A stretch of DNA of 64,000 bases from Corylus avellana. Taxonomy: Eukaryota > Streptophyta > Magnoliopsida > Fagales > Betulaceae. Each line of letters begins with the position of its first letter. The stretch's first letter is position 1. A program made the position numbers and the translations under genes. The stretch covers positions 14,857,577 to 14,921,576 of the forward strand of contig NC_081542.1 of the NCBI RefSeq assembly GCF_901000735.1, read 5' to 3'. Shown piece by piece: positions 1 through 10,664 of the stretch. The notes under the pieces were generated by a model. That model was not told the origin of the DNA and did no database searches. It saw only the letters and a program-made list of their open reading frames with translations.

Positions 1-800
1 CCTAAGCCCCAGTGTCACTACCCTTGTCATTGAAGTCCTTGTCAGACATGCTGGTCTAGATGATGTTGTTGGATCAAGTGCCACCATTGATGACCTGGCC
101 ACTCCAGATTGTCAGCCTTGAGTACACCATCATGATAATAACATGGATGTGCATGAGGAGTGTGGCAGCAAAGTGGATGCTACTGATGCTACAGAGGATG
201 ACGACAAGGGCCATAGAGATCTTGGCATACTTGTGGTCAAGCTTCTCAAGGTGAGGTTGATGCCTTGACAGGCCATGCTGACCATTCGGACAATGCTACC
301 AACGATGACCTTGCCGCTCAAGTAGCAAGCACGGAGTGCACCATCTTGATAATAACATCATTGTGATGGAGGCAAGCAGGCGGCAATTTGGATGCTATTG
401 GTGCAACAAAGGATGATGTCAAGGTCCATATATATCTCAGCATACTTGCAGTTCTCAGGGTGAGATTGATGCCTCGGCAGGCCAAGATGATCACATGAAT
501 GGCCTAGTTGACTATGTGCAGGCACTCAAAGACGTTGACAACGGAGTTATCGTTGTTGTGGTCCGCGGTGGTGATACCGAGATGGTACATCAAGAGGTAG
601 TTACTCTCCACACTGACAAATGGCCTGGCTTGTTGAGGTGCCAAGGGGTTGTCACCACAGGAGGCACTGGGGTCGTCATCAACAGCAAGAAGCATCAGAT
701 TGTTCTATCAAGAGTTAGCAGAAAAGCTTAAGCAGGTTTGGCGGAAGGCAGAAACTGCAACGAGTGTACGGGCTGGTGGAAACCGCTCACGAGTCTAGAC
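1..800 (+). repeat. Degenerate imperfect tandem repeat of about 214 bp, origin unknown
   Basis: Two imperfect units can be recognised by a shared landmark, GTACACCATCATGATAATAA at about 122 and its variant starting at 336, giving a period near 214 bp. A second landmark, TGATGCCT(T/C)GRCAGGCCA, recurs in the same phase. One frame reads through short stretches with codon-like composition (Asp and Val rich) but is broken by stops, and no family was recognised. It could be the remains of a transposon-carried gene or of an upstream intron insertion of the LPA1-like gene. From 800 to 1322 there is only AT-rich, intron-like sequence with a GA-rich microsatellite near 828-856. Confidence 0.4.
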
Positions 801-1322
801 GAGGCTCTTGAATTAGTTTGCGAGTTGGAGAGAGAGAGAGAGGAGGGGAGGGGGGGCTAAATAGGAGATTGTAAAGAACTTAGGACTGATTTTCAATACA
901 ATCCAAACTACAAAAGAATGTTTTCGAGATTATTTTTAAGGTTTTAAGCCAAACAACAGAAACGTTAATACTTTTTTCTTAAGATATTTTCTACTGAAAA
1001 CATTTTCCAATGGAAAATATTTTATAGTGAAACAAATAGATCCTTAATGTCTATTCCTGTTTTGTCCTTTTCTTTTTACTTTTATCTTTTTTGCGCAATG
1101 GAATTTTGTCAAGCCACCTTTAACCTTTAGAACTAAATATTTCACCTCATCTTCAGCTTCTTCTTTTTTTTCTTTTTCTTTTTTTCTAACCATGCCAAAA
1201 TAGGAATTGATAGAATCTCTTGAAAGGATTTTAACTATGATTAAACCCTCACCATGATTTCTTCTATCTATGGATTCAAATTCTAAGACGTTATATCTCA
1301 CAACTATTTGTTATTTTTACAG

Positions 1323-4300
1323 GCTAGGTTGGGTGGGGAAGACATAGGCTACGGTTTCCGAAGAGATCTCAAACTCATTAGTGAAGTCCAAGCACCATTC
1401 CGGGGTGTTAGGAGATTCTTTTATGTGGCATTCTCTGCAGCTGCAGGAATATCAACGTTCTTTACTATACCCAGGCTATTTCGTGCAATTAAAGGTGGTG
1501 ATGATGCACCTGATTTATGGGAAACTGCTGGAAATGTTGCCATTAATGTTGGAGGTAAACACTGAGCTTTTACTTACATAAGAAGAGATTGGAATGTAAT
1601 TGATATACGTTGTCTTTGGTGAATGATCTTAAGTTTAAAATGGTCAATAGGGAAAAAGTATGATTATTTAGAAAATGCTTTATAACTTGTTTCTTAAAAT
1701 GACTAAGCTTTTGAATCAGCATTCTACAGGTATCATTGTCCTGGTGGCACTGTTTTTATGGGACAACAAGAAAGAGGAGGAACAACTTGCCCAGATATCC
1801 CGAGATGAAACCCTATCAAGGTTGCCTTTGCGCCTTACCACTAATCGAGTTGTTGAACTCGTGCAGCTGCGAGACACTGTTAGGCCAGTTAGTATCAACA
1901 CTTAATTTTACTTAAATTGTTCCTGTCAGAATTTGTGTGCACTATTCTAGATTACTTTTCATGCACCAATGTCATCAAAAGTATTGCCCTAAATATTGGT
2001 TGCATCTTTCTTCATCTCTACTTATAAAGCAAGAGAAGAATGTTATGCAAATTCAGATTAGACAGTTTCAGTTTTTCTGAAAATGTCTATTCCTCTGTAT
2101 ATTCATGAATATATTGTGATACTTTCCAGAGTGGTACTACTTCAACATGAACTACTAGGTTACTTTTAAAATTTTAGGACTGTTATGTCAAGGCAGAGTG
2201 GTAAATTTTGCTTCCAATGCAGTTTGAAGCATCTCATTGATGCTCATGCATGTCGAAAGCAACCAGAAATTTCTGGCAATGATATGTCTTTTACTTTCTT
2301 CCCCCTTTTCCATATTTTCTGAGAAATTAACATCAACTGGGGAGAATGGGGAGTGGGGCATAAATATGGAGAGAATCAAATGTATAAGGAGAGGGACTGT
2401 AAAATTGAAAAACTTTGGGCTTTTGCACTTGAAGATTTCATCAGAAATCTGGGACTAGATTTTGAGTGTGTGTCCATCTCTTTAAGTACTATTGCTTTCT
2501 TTTTTCTGCATTGAATTTCTTACTCCATATGCTAAGTGTAATCTATATGTGTCTCCATGTGTGTGTGTGCATGCAAATGCAACTTATATATAGATCTGCT
2601 TCCTTTTCTTTCCTGTCCATTCTTTTGTCTTTATCTGAATTTTTAAGGCTTGGATATAGGTTATTTTAGCAGGGAAAAAAGAGACTGTTTCTTTGGCCAT
2701 GCAGAAGGCAGAGAGAGTCCGGACTGAGCTCCTTAAGCGAGGTGTTCTTTTAGTCCCTGTTATCTGGGGTCAAGGTAAGGAACCACAAATTGAGAAGAAA
2801 GGATTTGGTGTACCGCCAAAGGCAGCTGCTGCTCTTCCTTCTATTGGAGTAAGACGTGAAGGCTCAAATCTGAAATTGTCCTGCAAACATCATTAAAATC
2901 ATTTTAGTCATTGAGTTTTCATATCATCTGTCATGTGTATAGTAACATTTTTGGGTAATTGATATGAATGTGATCTATTTTACATGATGCTGCATCTGCA
3001 TGCTTGTGTGTGTCCGTGTTTCTTTCTTATGCTACAAAAGGCTATATCCAAAAGTATCACCACCAGTTTGATAGGTATGTAATAGATTGGTTAATGTCTT
3101 ATGGAAATGAATTAAATACATGGGTTATAGAACGGGATAGATCCATGCATGTTTCAAGCTTACTTTTTAGATATAAAGATTTTGTTCCTTTCTTGACACT
3201 ATATGTAATGGCACCATGGTAGGAAGATTTCGAGAAACGGGCTCAGTCCATAAGTGCAAAATCAAGGTTGAAAGCCGAAATTCGATTTAAGGCTGAGGTT
3301 GTATCACCTGCAGAATGGGAAAGGTCACATGCCACTCTACCTTGTTTACATGCTTGTTTTGCTAAAAGTTCTTTGTGCTTCTCCATAATTTGTTTGCATA
3401 TATTTTGACTAGTTCTTATGCTTTTTATCTTTATATATTAGATGCGATCCCACGATTTTTGGTTTAATTAGTCAATAATTATCTATTAGTACTAGAGATT
3501 TAGAGTGTTGTTGCCAATTTATAATTAAGAATTCTTGTCATTAGAGATTAGGAATCCTTTTCTATTACGGATTAGGAGTCTTTATTTATAATCAATAGAA
3601 CTTATGTCCATTAGGGATTAAAAGTTTTGGGAAGTCAGAGCCACTGTCCTGTAAGCCACACAAAATTGTTTCAGAACACCTTAGAGCCACGGTCCCGTTA
3701 GCTCTCTCAAGGCTACTTAAACAAGAAACCACAATTAGGGACCATCAACCAAGATACCTTATCCCGAATAATGCCTCTAAGATCCAAAATCTTTCTCCGA
3801 GACCAAGAGCAATTCCCTAGAATCTTGACATCCAGGAAACTCCTTTTTCTTAGAAACTTGAATTAACCTAACTGGACAAGATAAAGCTACCACTATTGGA
3901 GCAATGCCACACATGTTTCAACATTTTATTCCACAACTCCAAGTTTTTTGACACCCAAACCACCTTCTTTCTTGGGAAGGCAAACAGAATTCTAAGCCAC
4001 TTTAGCCCCTGAACTATTAAGCTCACCTCTTTTCCATAAGAAAGACCTAAGGATCTGCTTCACTTGATTGATAACTTCTTTAGGAAGAATAAAAAGGGAG
4101 GACTAGAACACTTGCATGGCAAAAATAATTGAATTAAATCAACTAAAGCCTTCCTACATAAGAAAGGGCTCGGCTTGCAGCTTTTGGCCTTGGTTGCAGT
4201 CCTCTCTGCCTACACTGCACAATCAGCCTTCTTCAATCTAAAAGAAATTAGAGGAACCCCCAAATACCTCATTGGAAGTTTAACTTCTTGATACCCCAGA

Positions 4301-6211
4301 ATACCCAACATTTGATTCTTAACAAGTCCTGCAACTCCACAAGTAAGCAAATAGCTCTTATCAAAGTTAGTAGCCAACCCTACATATCCCTAAACCGATT
4401 CAAAGATGCCTTGACCATGGCAACATTGTTAATCTCGCTGCTACATAAGATTAGAATGTCATCAGCGAAGCAAAGATGGGATATTTTCTCCCTATAGCAC
4501 CTCCAATGGAATCTAAATTAGGCCTCCTAGTCATACTATCCATGAGCCCCAAGAAGGCCACCATCACCAAAACAAACAGATAAGGCAACAAGGGGTGACC
4601 TTCCCTAAGACCTCTACTCCCAGGGAAGGTTAGTAGGCTTATATGAGAGAGATTATCCTTACACTGGTACTGATCATGGAACCTACAAATTTGAGAAGAC
4701 CAAGATTGCAGCCAACTTCAGTGTTGTCTCCCTAGATGAGGTCAAATCACTGCTAATCCCGTGAAAAATAGCCCTCTTGTAGTGGCTATCAATATTGCGT
4801 TCATGCAGACATATGTGAACGAGTTTCATGCCCATACTTGTGCTCAAAGCAGTTTATCACGAACTGTTATTTGTCGGCTATGGTGTCTATACTCCTGTCC
4901 AGAAAAAGGGTAGCCATCAAACAAGAAAAAGAAGAGGCTAATCTATCAGTGAAGATTCTACACGGGAGCTAATCCAGAATTTGTTAATGCCCAACCTTGA
5001 TGACAAGGTTGTTATTAAGGGTGGGGAATGGTACAATCCCATGATTTTTATGTTTAATTAGTCAATATTTATGTATTAATATTAGAGATAGAGAGTGTTT
5101 TTACCATTAATAGTTAGGAATCTTTACGCCCTTACTTGCAATTAATCAGGAATCCTTAATAGACAAGGATTAGGAGTCCTTATTTTCAATTATTAGGTTC
5201 CTGTCCAATAGGAGTGAAGAATTTTGGTAAGTCTATAAATTGTAATGTCCTATGGATTTGTTATTATGGAAGCAATAAAATTAAAACTTTGGCTTAAGAG
5301 GTTAGATCCCCTCAAATATATCTAGAAGGCCAGATTCACTTGAAGTGATAACTTTTTGTGTTATTTTCCTCTTTCCTTTTTTCTTCAATTTCTCAAGTTA
5401 TAATTGATAGAACCCTAGGGTCCTACCAATAGGATGCCAATTGACTTACATAATAAAATGATTTTGAAATTTGATTATTAAAGCTCAAAATTTGTGCATA
5501 AATTCTGCATTCTTTTTCCTTAGCACTAATTTTGATCTATATAGACTAATAGATTTTTCTAAACCAATTTAGGTGGATAAGGGATGAGCAACAATCTGAA
5601 GGAGTTACTCCTGGTGAGGATGTCTACATTATACTGCGACTAGATGGTCGGGTTCGAAGATCAGGGAGAGTAAGTGCTTGTGGAGGAGATAATATGTTGC
5701 TTGTTCTTGGATTGAAATGAAATTAGTTGCAATTTAGCATGCTCAGTAGGTATCAAAAGGGAAATAGGGATATAATAAGTATTGGCATATCCAGCCTTAT
5801 ATGCTTGGGTAGCTGAGAGACAGTAAAACATTGAAATTTCAAAATTCAACAACATCCTACTTGTAATCTTAGATAAGTTTATAATTCAATTTTTTTTTTT
5901 TTCTTTTGTTGGAGTACTCAGCTGCAGCATTTAGTTTTCTGAAACTGATGATCAAGTCATGTTGCATGCACCTCTAATGGTTTAAATTTTTTGGGGGAAA
6001 AAAGCAACTTTGGATTTGTGTCATGTCACAATATCTTGCATTCTTTGAAGATTTTAAGAGGAGCATTGTTTTGACATAGTAAACATTTTTTCTCATATTC
6101 TGATGTTTTCAGTGCTAAACTGTCATATCTTCGCAGGGCATGCCTGACTGGCAAGAAATTGTGCAGGAGCTGCCACCATTGGAGGCATTGCTAAGTAAGC
6201 TAGAAAGATAG
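1323..6211 (+). CDS. LPA1: LPA1/Rep27-like plastid protein (DUF3493), 5' end outside the window
   Basis: Six exons can be joined in frame: 1323-1554, 1730-1887, 2705-2848, 3223-3323, 5573-5669 and 6137-6211, all with GT-AG borders, giving the last 268 residues and a TAG stop. The first exon reads GGEDIGYGFRRDLKLISEVQ, followed by VRRFFYVAFSAAAGISTFF, a hydrophobic segment, and the second exon opens with another (IIVLVALFLW); this pair is the DUF3493 domain of Low PSII Accumulation 1. The C-terminus is soluble and ends LPPLEALLSKLER. Family knowledge: LPA1 is a thylakoid membrane protein with TPRs that helps photosystem II assembly through D1. The TPR-coding exons must lie left of the window or behind the degenerate repeat at 1-800; no start codon is visible. 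Intron 4 (3324-5572) is inflated by an LTR element. The family assignment is good; the exact orthology is from memory. Confidence 0.78.
3650..4620 (-). mobile_element. LINE (L1-type) reverse transcriptase fragment, antisense
   Basis: Read on the minus strand, 4620-4500 gives RGLREGHPLLPYLFVLVM, the conserved RG(L/D)RQGDPLSP(Y/L)LF block of plant L1 reverse transcriptases. Further on, around 4070-3920, the frame gives KKEGGLGVKNLELWNKMLKH, the usual segment after the RT domain. Several frameshifts and stops are present, so it is dead. It lies inside the decayed LTR element. Confidence 0.7.
4622..4960 (+). pseudogene. Fragment of an RD19-like papain-family cysteine protease
   Basis: The plus strand reads GLYERDYPYTGTDHGTYKFE, then KIAANFSVVSLDE, then in a shifted frame NPVKNSPLVVAINIAFMQTY, then ELLFVGYGVYTPVQKKG. 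These are consecutive pieces of the C-terminal half of a plant RD19-type peptidase C1A, including the region of the catalytic histidine, where HGV(L)LVGYG is expected and HELLFVGYG is found. At least two frameshifts and a TGA and a TAG interrupt it, so no protein is made. It is immediately upstream of the LTR element's polypurine tract, which suggests capture of host gene sequence by the element. Confidence 0.68.
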
Positions 6212-8699
6212 ATGCTTGTTCTTTTTCTGTCTCTCTGCTTGTTATGTATAATTTTCTGGAAAGCAAGTCCTTTGATGCTGGTTAAAAATCTTTATCCATT
6301 CTTTCATATTTCCCAACTATCAATGTATTATGAAATTACAAAGCAAATTTTGGGAATGGAGAAATTGATATTGGTATTTGGAAGCTGATAATGTGATCCA
6401 TCTCTACAGTTGATCAACTTTAGCTATTGATCTTCTTGGTTCCATTTATTTATTTTCCTTCAACATCATGATGTCCCATACCGCCACGCTGTTCTTTTTC
6501 CCCATGTTTGGATTCTCGCAAATTTTGTTTTGGGATTGAGCTTAGTTGATTTTAAATGGTTTTAAGGCCATAATCTATTGAATAAAGAATATCATCTTCA
6601 AGTGTTTTGGTTTTCGAGAACAGCTCGCTGCTTGTACCTTATAGGTTCTTGAGGTGTGAATAATATGGAATAACATCTTCATATAATTTTTTTTATGGAT
6701 AGTGCAAAAGCATATTTTTGGACGAGACAGGTCACCTGCAAGACAAGAAGAAAATCACTGGAGTGGTGTGGGTCGGCAGCCGGTGGAAAAATCTCTGATG
6801 CATAAGTCAGTAACTTTGTTGAGAAAATATAATAGAAAGAGTTTTCAGGTAGAAAAAATTTTTATTTTATTTGAGGACGGCCTCTCTCTTTTATATTAGA
6901 CACCTTATGTTATTGTCGAGGTAATGGGCTTGTACTTGTGCAATAGTAATATGTAGGCAGTGAGGCTCCTAGGCTTTTTAACATTTCTAGTGAGTAGATA
7001 TTAGGCCTTAGGCTTATTTATGGTATCATTAGACAGCTTCTCTCTCTAACTTTTTAGAAAGAGAATAGATCTCTCTCCTCGCCCTTGTGTGAGGCTTTTC
7101 TCCATCCTAACGAGAGCTCGTCTTCCCCCATGTGATTACGCCCTCCTTCTCTCAATCATTTCCCCTTGTTTCTTCGCCCACACGCCACCCCTATTACCTT
7201 CATTGTCTCTGTACCACCTCCTGCCACTTCCCTCCACCATGCATATATCTCATGCACCACCCTGACTTGAGTGGGTTACACACGCAGCGCTGCTACTCTT
7301 TTTTATTTCGTGCCACAATTTCTCGATTCTCTTGTACATCATTTCCCTCCTCCATCTTTCCCCCTACGTCTACATAGTATGTACCCCTTTTTTGGCATAT
7401 AGAGACTACTAGATCTAGATCCAATGTCCCTTAAACGTCAATCGCAAGGCAACTCTTTTGTCGAATATCGAGCTCTGAGTCTAGTATGTTCATGAGCGAC
7501 TCTATTTATTTACGGCCCTAATTAAAGATAATAGAAAGTAATTGATGTTTAGAACTTACCAAAAACTAAAAGGACGTGACTGGAATACACAACTGTGAGG
7601 TCCTAGCTAGCAAGAAGATCAAGATGCAATTCTGAGGCACATGCTTCTAAATATATTATCGCACTTCACGACTTTTGTATCAAACTTGCATTCTTTTTTT
7701 TAAAAAAAAAAAAAATATTATTGCATACAAGTCAAATTCATACGCTATTCATAGTATCTTATCAAATTATTTATATAATTATAATTTTTTTTAAAAAAAA
7801 AAAAAAAAAAAAAGGGTCCAAGGAATGGCCGACACAATAAAAATAAAAGAAACATTACTTATTAGTTTTAATTTTGGGGGTTTGACGTTGCTAGAATATC
7901 AAAAGTACAAAACTAATGAGGAAATTAAAACTAGTTATTCAAAATGGTTCATATCATCATCAGCTGTTTGACAGAAATTGCTAGATGCACTAATAGATTT
8001 ATGTCAAAATCAATCGTGCATGACTATTATAAAATTACAGTTTTATTTTTTATTTTTATAAAAAAACAAATTTAAAAAACATTATATTAAAAAATAATAA
8101 TAAGAAGGAAAAAAAGGTGGTCAAACTCGGTTTGATGGAAAGGATTGTGTAAACGATACAAATTGCATATAAATTATAGGTACACAAAATGGTTAATTAA
8201 ATGGTTTGAAGCTGAACAAATCAATCAATTTCGGGCAATAGTTTATATCATTTTCTGGGTAGGTTTTGAAGAAGCCACAGAGACGACAGAGTCTCAAGAA
8301 TCCAGCTTTCTTTACGTAAATCACAACATATTTGAACTCTCTTCAAAGAGTCATTCAAGCAATGACCTTTCTCTCTCACAAACATATTATTATGCACCTA
8401 TGTCAACTAAATTTATTTTTTATTTTCTTTCTTTATTATTATTATTATTATTATTATTAAGGAATCCAGGATTGGGACAGCCATGCTAGAACACGGTCTG
8501 ATTCTTGATCCCCCCCAAGTAGTCAAACTCAATCCCTCCAAGATCCGCTTACACATGAACCCATTATCGTCCATTTAATTACACAACTGCCACTTTATTA
8601 TTGTTCATATATATTTTATGCGTCTTAATTAGGTAGGTTGACAGAAGGCCTCAAAGTGGTTTTGTTTAATTACTCATACTCATCTACAGGCTGATTAGC

Positions 8700-8701
<2 letters not shown>

Positions 8702-8736
<35 letters not shown>
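8702..8736. repeat. (AT)n microsatellite upstream of RALF copy 1
   Basis: An uninterrupted run of AT dinucleotides; the matching run in copy 2 lies at about 12893-12927 and is shorter. A (TTA)n run at about 8434-8459 also differs in length from its counterpart near 12632-12650. Confidence 0.9.
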
Positions 8737-8739
<3 letters not shown>

Positions 8740-9072
8740 AGATGCTATAGCTTTTATTATAAATGGAATATATATATATTATCCCAACCTTTAAAAGGAC
8801 GCTAATGAACTTCAACGTCCTTGGATTCTAATTTCCACCCTAACTACAACATTATTAATTCTAATGTTTTATTTGTTTCGGACCTTATTTTTAATATCTT
8901 ATGATCATAATAATGGTTGTGAGCAAATTACCAAATCAATTAATTATTAGGCTTTCTTGCCAATCTTAATTTCAAGAGTGGCATTTCCGTAAATATTGAC
9001 AAGTTGAATGCCATTTTTTTAGAAGCAAACTAGTTTAGATTGCCACCCGCTCTAGTCCCAAGTCTCATACAA

Positions 9073-9091
9073 TGTATATATATACATATAA
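9073..9091 (+). promoter_or_regulatory. Probable TATA region of the RALF gene, copy 1
   Basis: The sequence TGTATATATATACATATAA ends about 30 bp before the RALF start codon, so it is either a TATA box with a very short leader or part of the leader; other AT-rich candidates exist upstream. The same sequence is found in copy 2 at 13264-13282. Confidence 0.4.
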
Positions 9092-9120
9092 ACAAATGTA
9101 AAAACTGAAAAACAAGAACG

Positions 9121-9483
9121 ATGGGTAGCTCTTCTTTCTCTATGCTCTTGGCCTTCTCCTTGTTCATGGCAGCTCTGATGATCTCCTCCAGGGCCACCGT
9201 TGCTGAGGCGAGCTTGGAGCAGAGCTTGAGGTGGGTGCCGACGAGGCACCACTGTCAAGGTTCCATTGCTGAGTGCATGGGTGCAGGGGATGATGAGTTT
9301 GAGATGGATTCTGAGATCAACCGCCGGATCTTGGCCACCACACAGTACGTAAGCTACGGGGCGCTGCAGCGGAACACCGTGCCATGCTCTCTCAGGGGTG
9401 CCTCCTACTACAACTGCCAGCCGGGTGCACAGGCTAACCCCTACAGCCGTGGTTGCAGTTCCATCACTCGTTGCCGAAGCTAA
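9121..9483 (+). CDS. RALF33-like: RALF prepropeptide, RALF1/22/23/33 group, copy 1
   Basis: A single exon codes for 120 residues. Residues 1-24 are a signal peptide. The propeptide ends with RRIL at 68-71, the site-1 protease site of the RALF family. The mature peptide starts ATTQYVSYGALQRN at 72 and has 49 residues, with the YISY-type motif needed for FERONIA receptor binding and four cysteines (89, 99, 112, 118) for two disulphides, plus the conserved RGASYYNC and NPYSRGC blocks. Known role: a secreted peptide hormone that raises extracellular pH, restrains cell growth and modulates immunity through CrRLK1L receptors. It differs from copy 2 in one residue (Ser114 here, Ala114 there). In Arabidopsis RALF33 lies beside HSBP, as here. 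Family assignment is firm; the exact paralogue is inferred from sequence and gene order. Confidence 0.95.
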   Translation: MGSSSFSMLLAFSLFMAALMISSRATVAEASLEQSLRWVPTRHHCQGSIAECMGAGDDEFEMDSEINRRILATTQYVSYGALQRNTVPCSLRGASYYNCQPGAQANPYSRGCSSITRCRS

Positions 9484-10524
9484 GCCTTTTTCTTTTTTTT
9501 CTTTTTTTTTCGGTCCTTTATTAGTTTGGTTTCTACCCATTTGTAATATATGATTGTAATAAAAATGGGTATTTACTATTTAGTTACATCAAAAGTGTGA
9601 TTCCTCTGTGGTTATGTAGGGTGCTTTGTCTTATATAATTTTCTACGACTTTAATAGAAGGATGATTATGTTACTGTTCTTTTATATTCCCTTTTTCTTT
9701 TCTTATCATATATATTTTTTTTTTTATTTGGGTCCTTTGGCCAGTGATTTCCCAAGTAAAAATGCGTTTTTAAAAGAAAATTATGAAAGGTATATAGTCG
9801 ATCGAAAGTATGAAAAATTCAAGTTAAACCGATTGCAATTTTAAAGGTTAAACTATAATTTTATTAAATGCTAACCGGCTAATTGCAATTTAAGTTGCTA
9901 TTTTTCAAGGCAGTTGTTTTGCAATTGCAACCACTAAACTAATCTTTTGCAGCCTTTTTCTTGGGAGGGGGAAAGGGGGGTTTATGTACAAGGAACTCGT
10001 GATGGTTCTCATGGAGATCCACCGGAGTTTTTTGTGGCAAGAACTTCGGTTATAAAGGTTCAAAATTTTCTTATAAATGTTCCAAAAGAAGGTTAAGAGT
10101 CGGCTAATATTTTTTATATTTTGTCGATTCTCAAAGTTATGATTCCCAGCTGCTAGCCCCTGACGTGATTTAACAATCATAAACTAACATAATCAATGAA
10201 CAAGAGCTTTGCAGATGGTTTTGAGATGTCATATATCAAACTTTAAACTATAATAATGCCCAAGTTGGGTCAGACTGAGGAACAGATCCACCTGCATTGA
10301 TTCTCATATTCATGACTTCCCTATTTTAATCACAAAAACAAAACCAAAACATTTCGGTACTGTATTTATGGAAGGAAAACAGCAAAACATTAACTAAAGA
10401 CGACAAAGGGGGCACTCATATGCCATGTAAGAGCAGTATTTGTTTCTCAGACCTAATCATAGACATAAAGCGGGCTTCAAATCAAGCTCATCAACTCAAA
10501 TGTAAAACATGCACTTTGTTAACT

Positions 10525-10564
10525 TTATGCAGAACCTTCCTCTTTCTTCGCTTCATCTAAGTCT
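10525..10564 (-). pseudogene. 3' tip of the HSBP coding sequence, cut by the gap
   Basis: These 40 bases equal the last codons and stop of the HSBP gene at 14777-14816. The sequence stops at the N run, so this is a partial second copy of the last exon, either a true duplication breakpoint or a contig end. Confidence 0.85.
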
Positions 10565-10664
10565 NNNNNNNNNNNNNNNNNNNNNNNNNNNNNNNNNNNN
10601 NNNNNNNNNNNNNNNNNNNNNNNNNNNNNNNNNNNNNNNNNNNNNNNNNNNNNNNNNNNNNNNN
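10565..10664. other. Assembly gap of exactly 100 N
   Basis: A run of 100 N is a conventional placeholder for a gap of unknown size between contigs. It separates the two RALF-region copies, and the sequence on its right restarts 4191 bp back relative to the left copy. Confidence 0.99.

Larger units (their letters stand above)
3443..5428 (+). mobile_element. Decayed LTR retrotransposon in an intron of the LPA1-like gene
   Basis: The right LTR is 5029-5428 (about 400 bp), starting TGGTACAATCCC and ending GTCCTACCA, with TGGTA/TACCA inverted ends. A purine-rich tract (GGGTGGGGAA) lies directly before it, as expected for a polypurine tract. The left copy begins TGCGATCCCACG at 3443 and can be followed to about 3640, where it breaks off into LINE-derived sequence. 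The two LTR copies are clearly diverged and no target duplication could be matched, so the element is old. Its interior holds an antisense LINE fragment and a cysteine protease fragment instead of gag-pol. Confidence 0.65.
6474..10564. repeat. RALF-region duplicate, copy 1 (left of the assembly gap)
   Basis: This segment is nearly identical to 10665-14816. The offset is 4191 bp at the left edge and also at the RALF start codon, rising to 4252 bp near the right edge through small indels. It starts after the LPA1-like gene and runs into the 3' end of the HSBP gene, where it is cut by the gap. The two copies differ by scattered substitutions, homopolymer and microsatellite length changes, and an insertion near 13820-13860 in copy 2. 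Apart from RALF, the 6212-9120 stretch contains no gene that I can support. Confidence 0.9.

Noticed and set aside
495..731. 78-codon frame as a gene
   Set aside because: It lies in the degenerate repeat and shows no family features.
7132..7377. Open frame of 81 codons, also in copy 2 at 11323
   Set aside because: Low-complexity Ser/Pro/Thr/Cys composition in CT-rich DNA; the likeness between copies is explained by the duplicate.
8145..8489. Open frame of 114 codons, also present in RALF copy 2 (112 codons)
   Set aside because: Its conservation only reflects the near-identical duplicate. It includes a TTA microsatellite and has no recognisable domain or coding bias.
8702..8736. AT run as a regulatory element
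   Set aside because: Simple microsatellite whose length differs between the copies.
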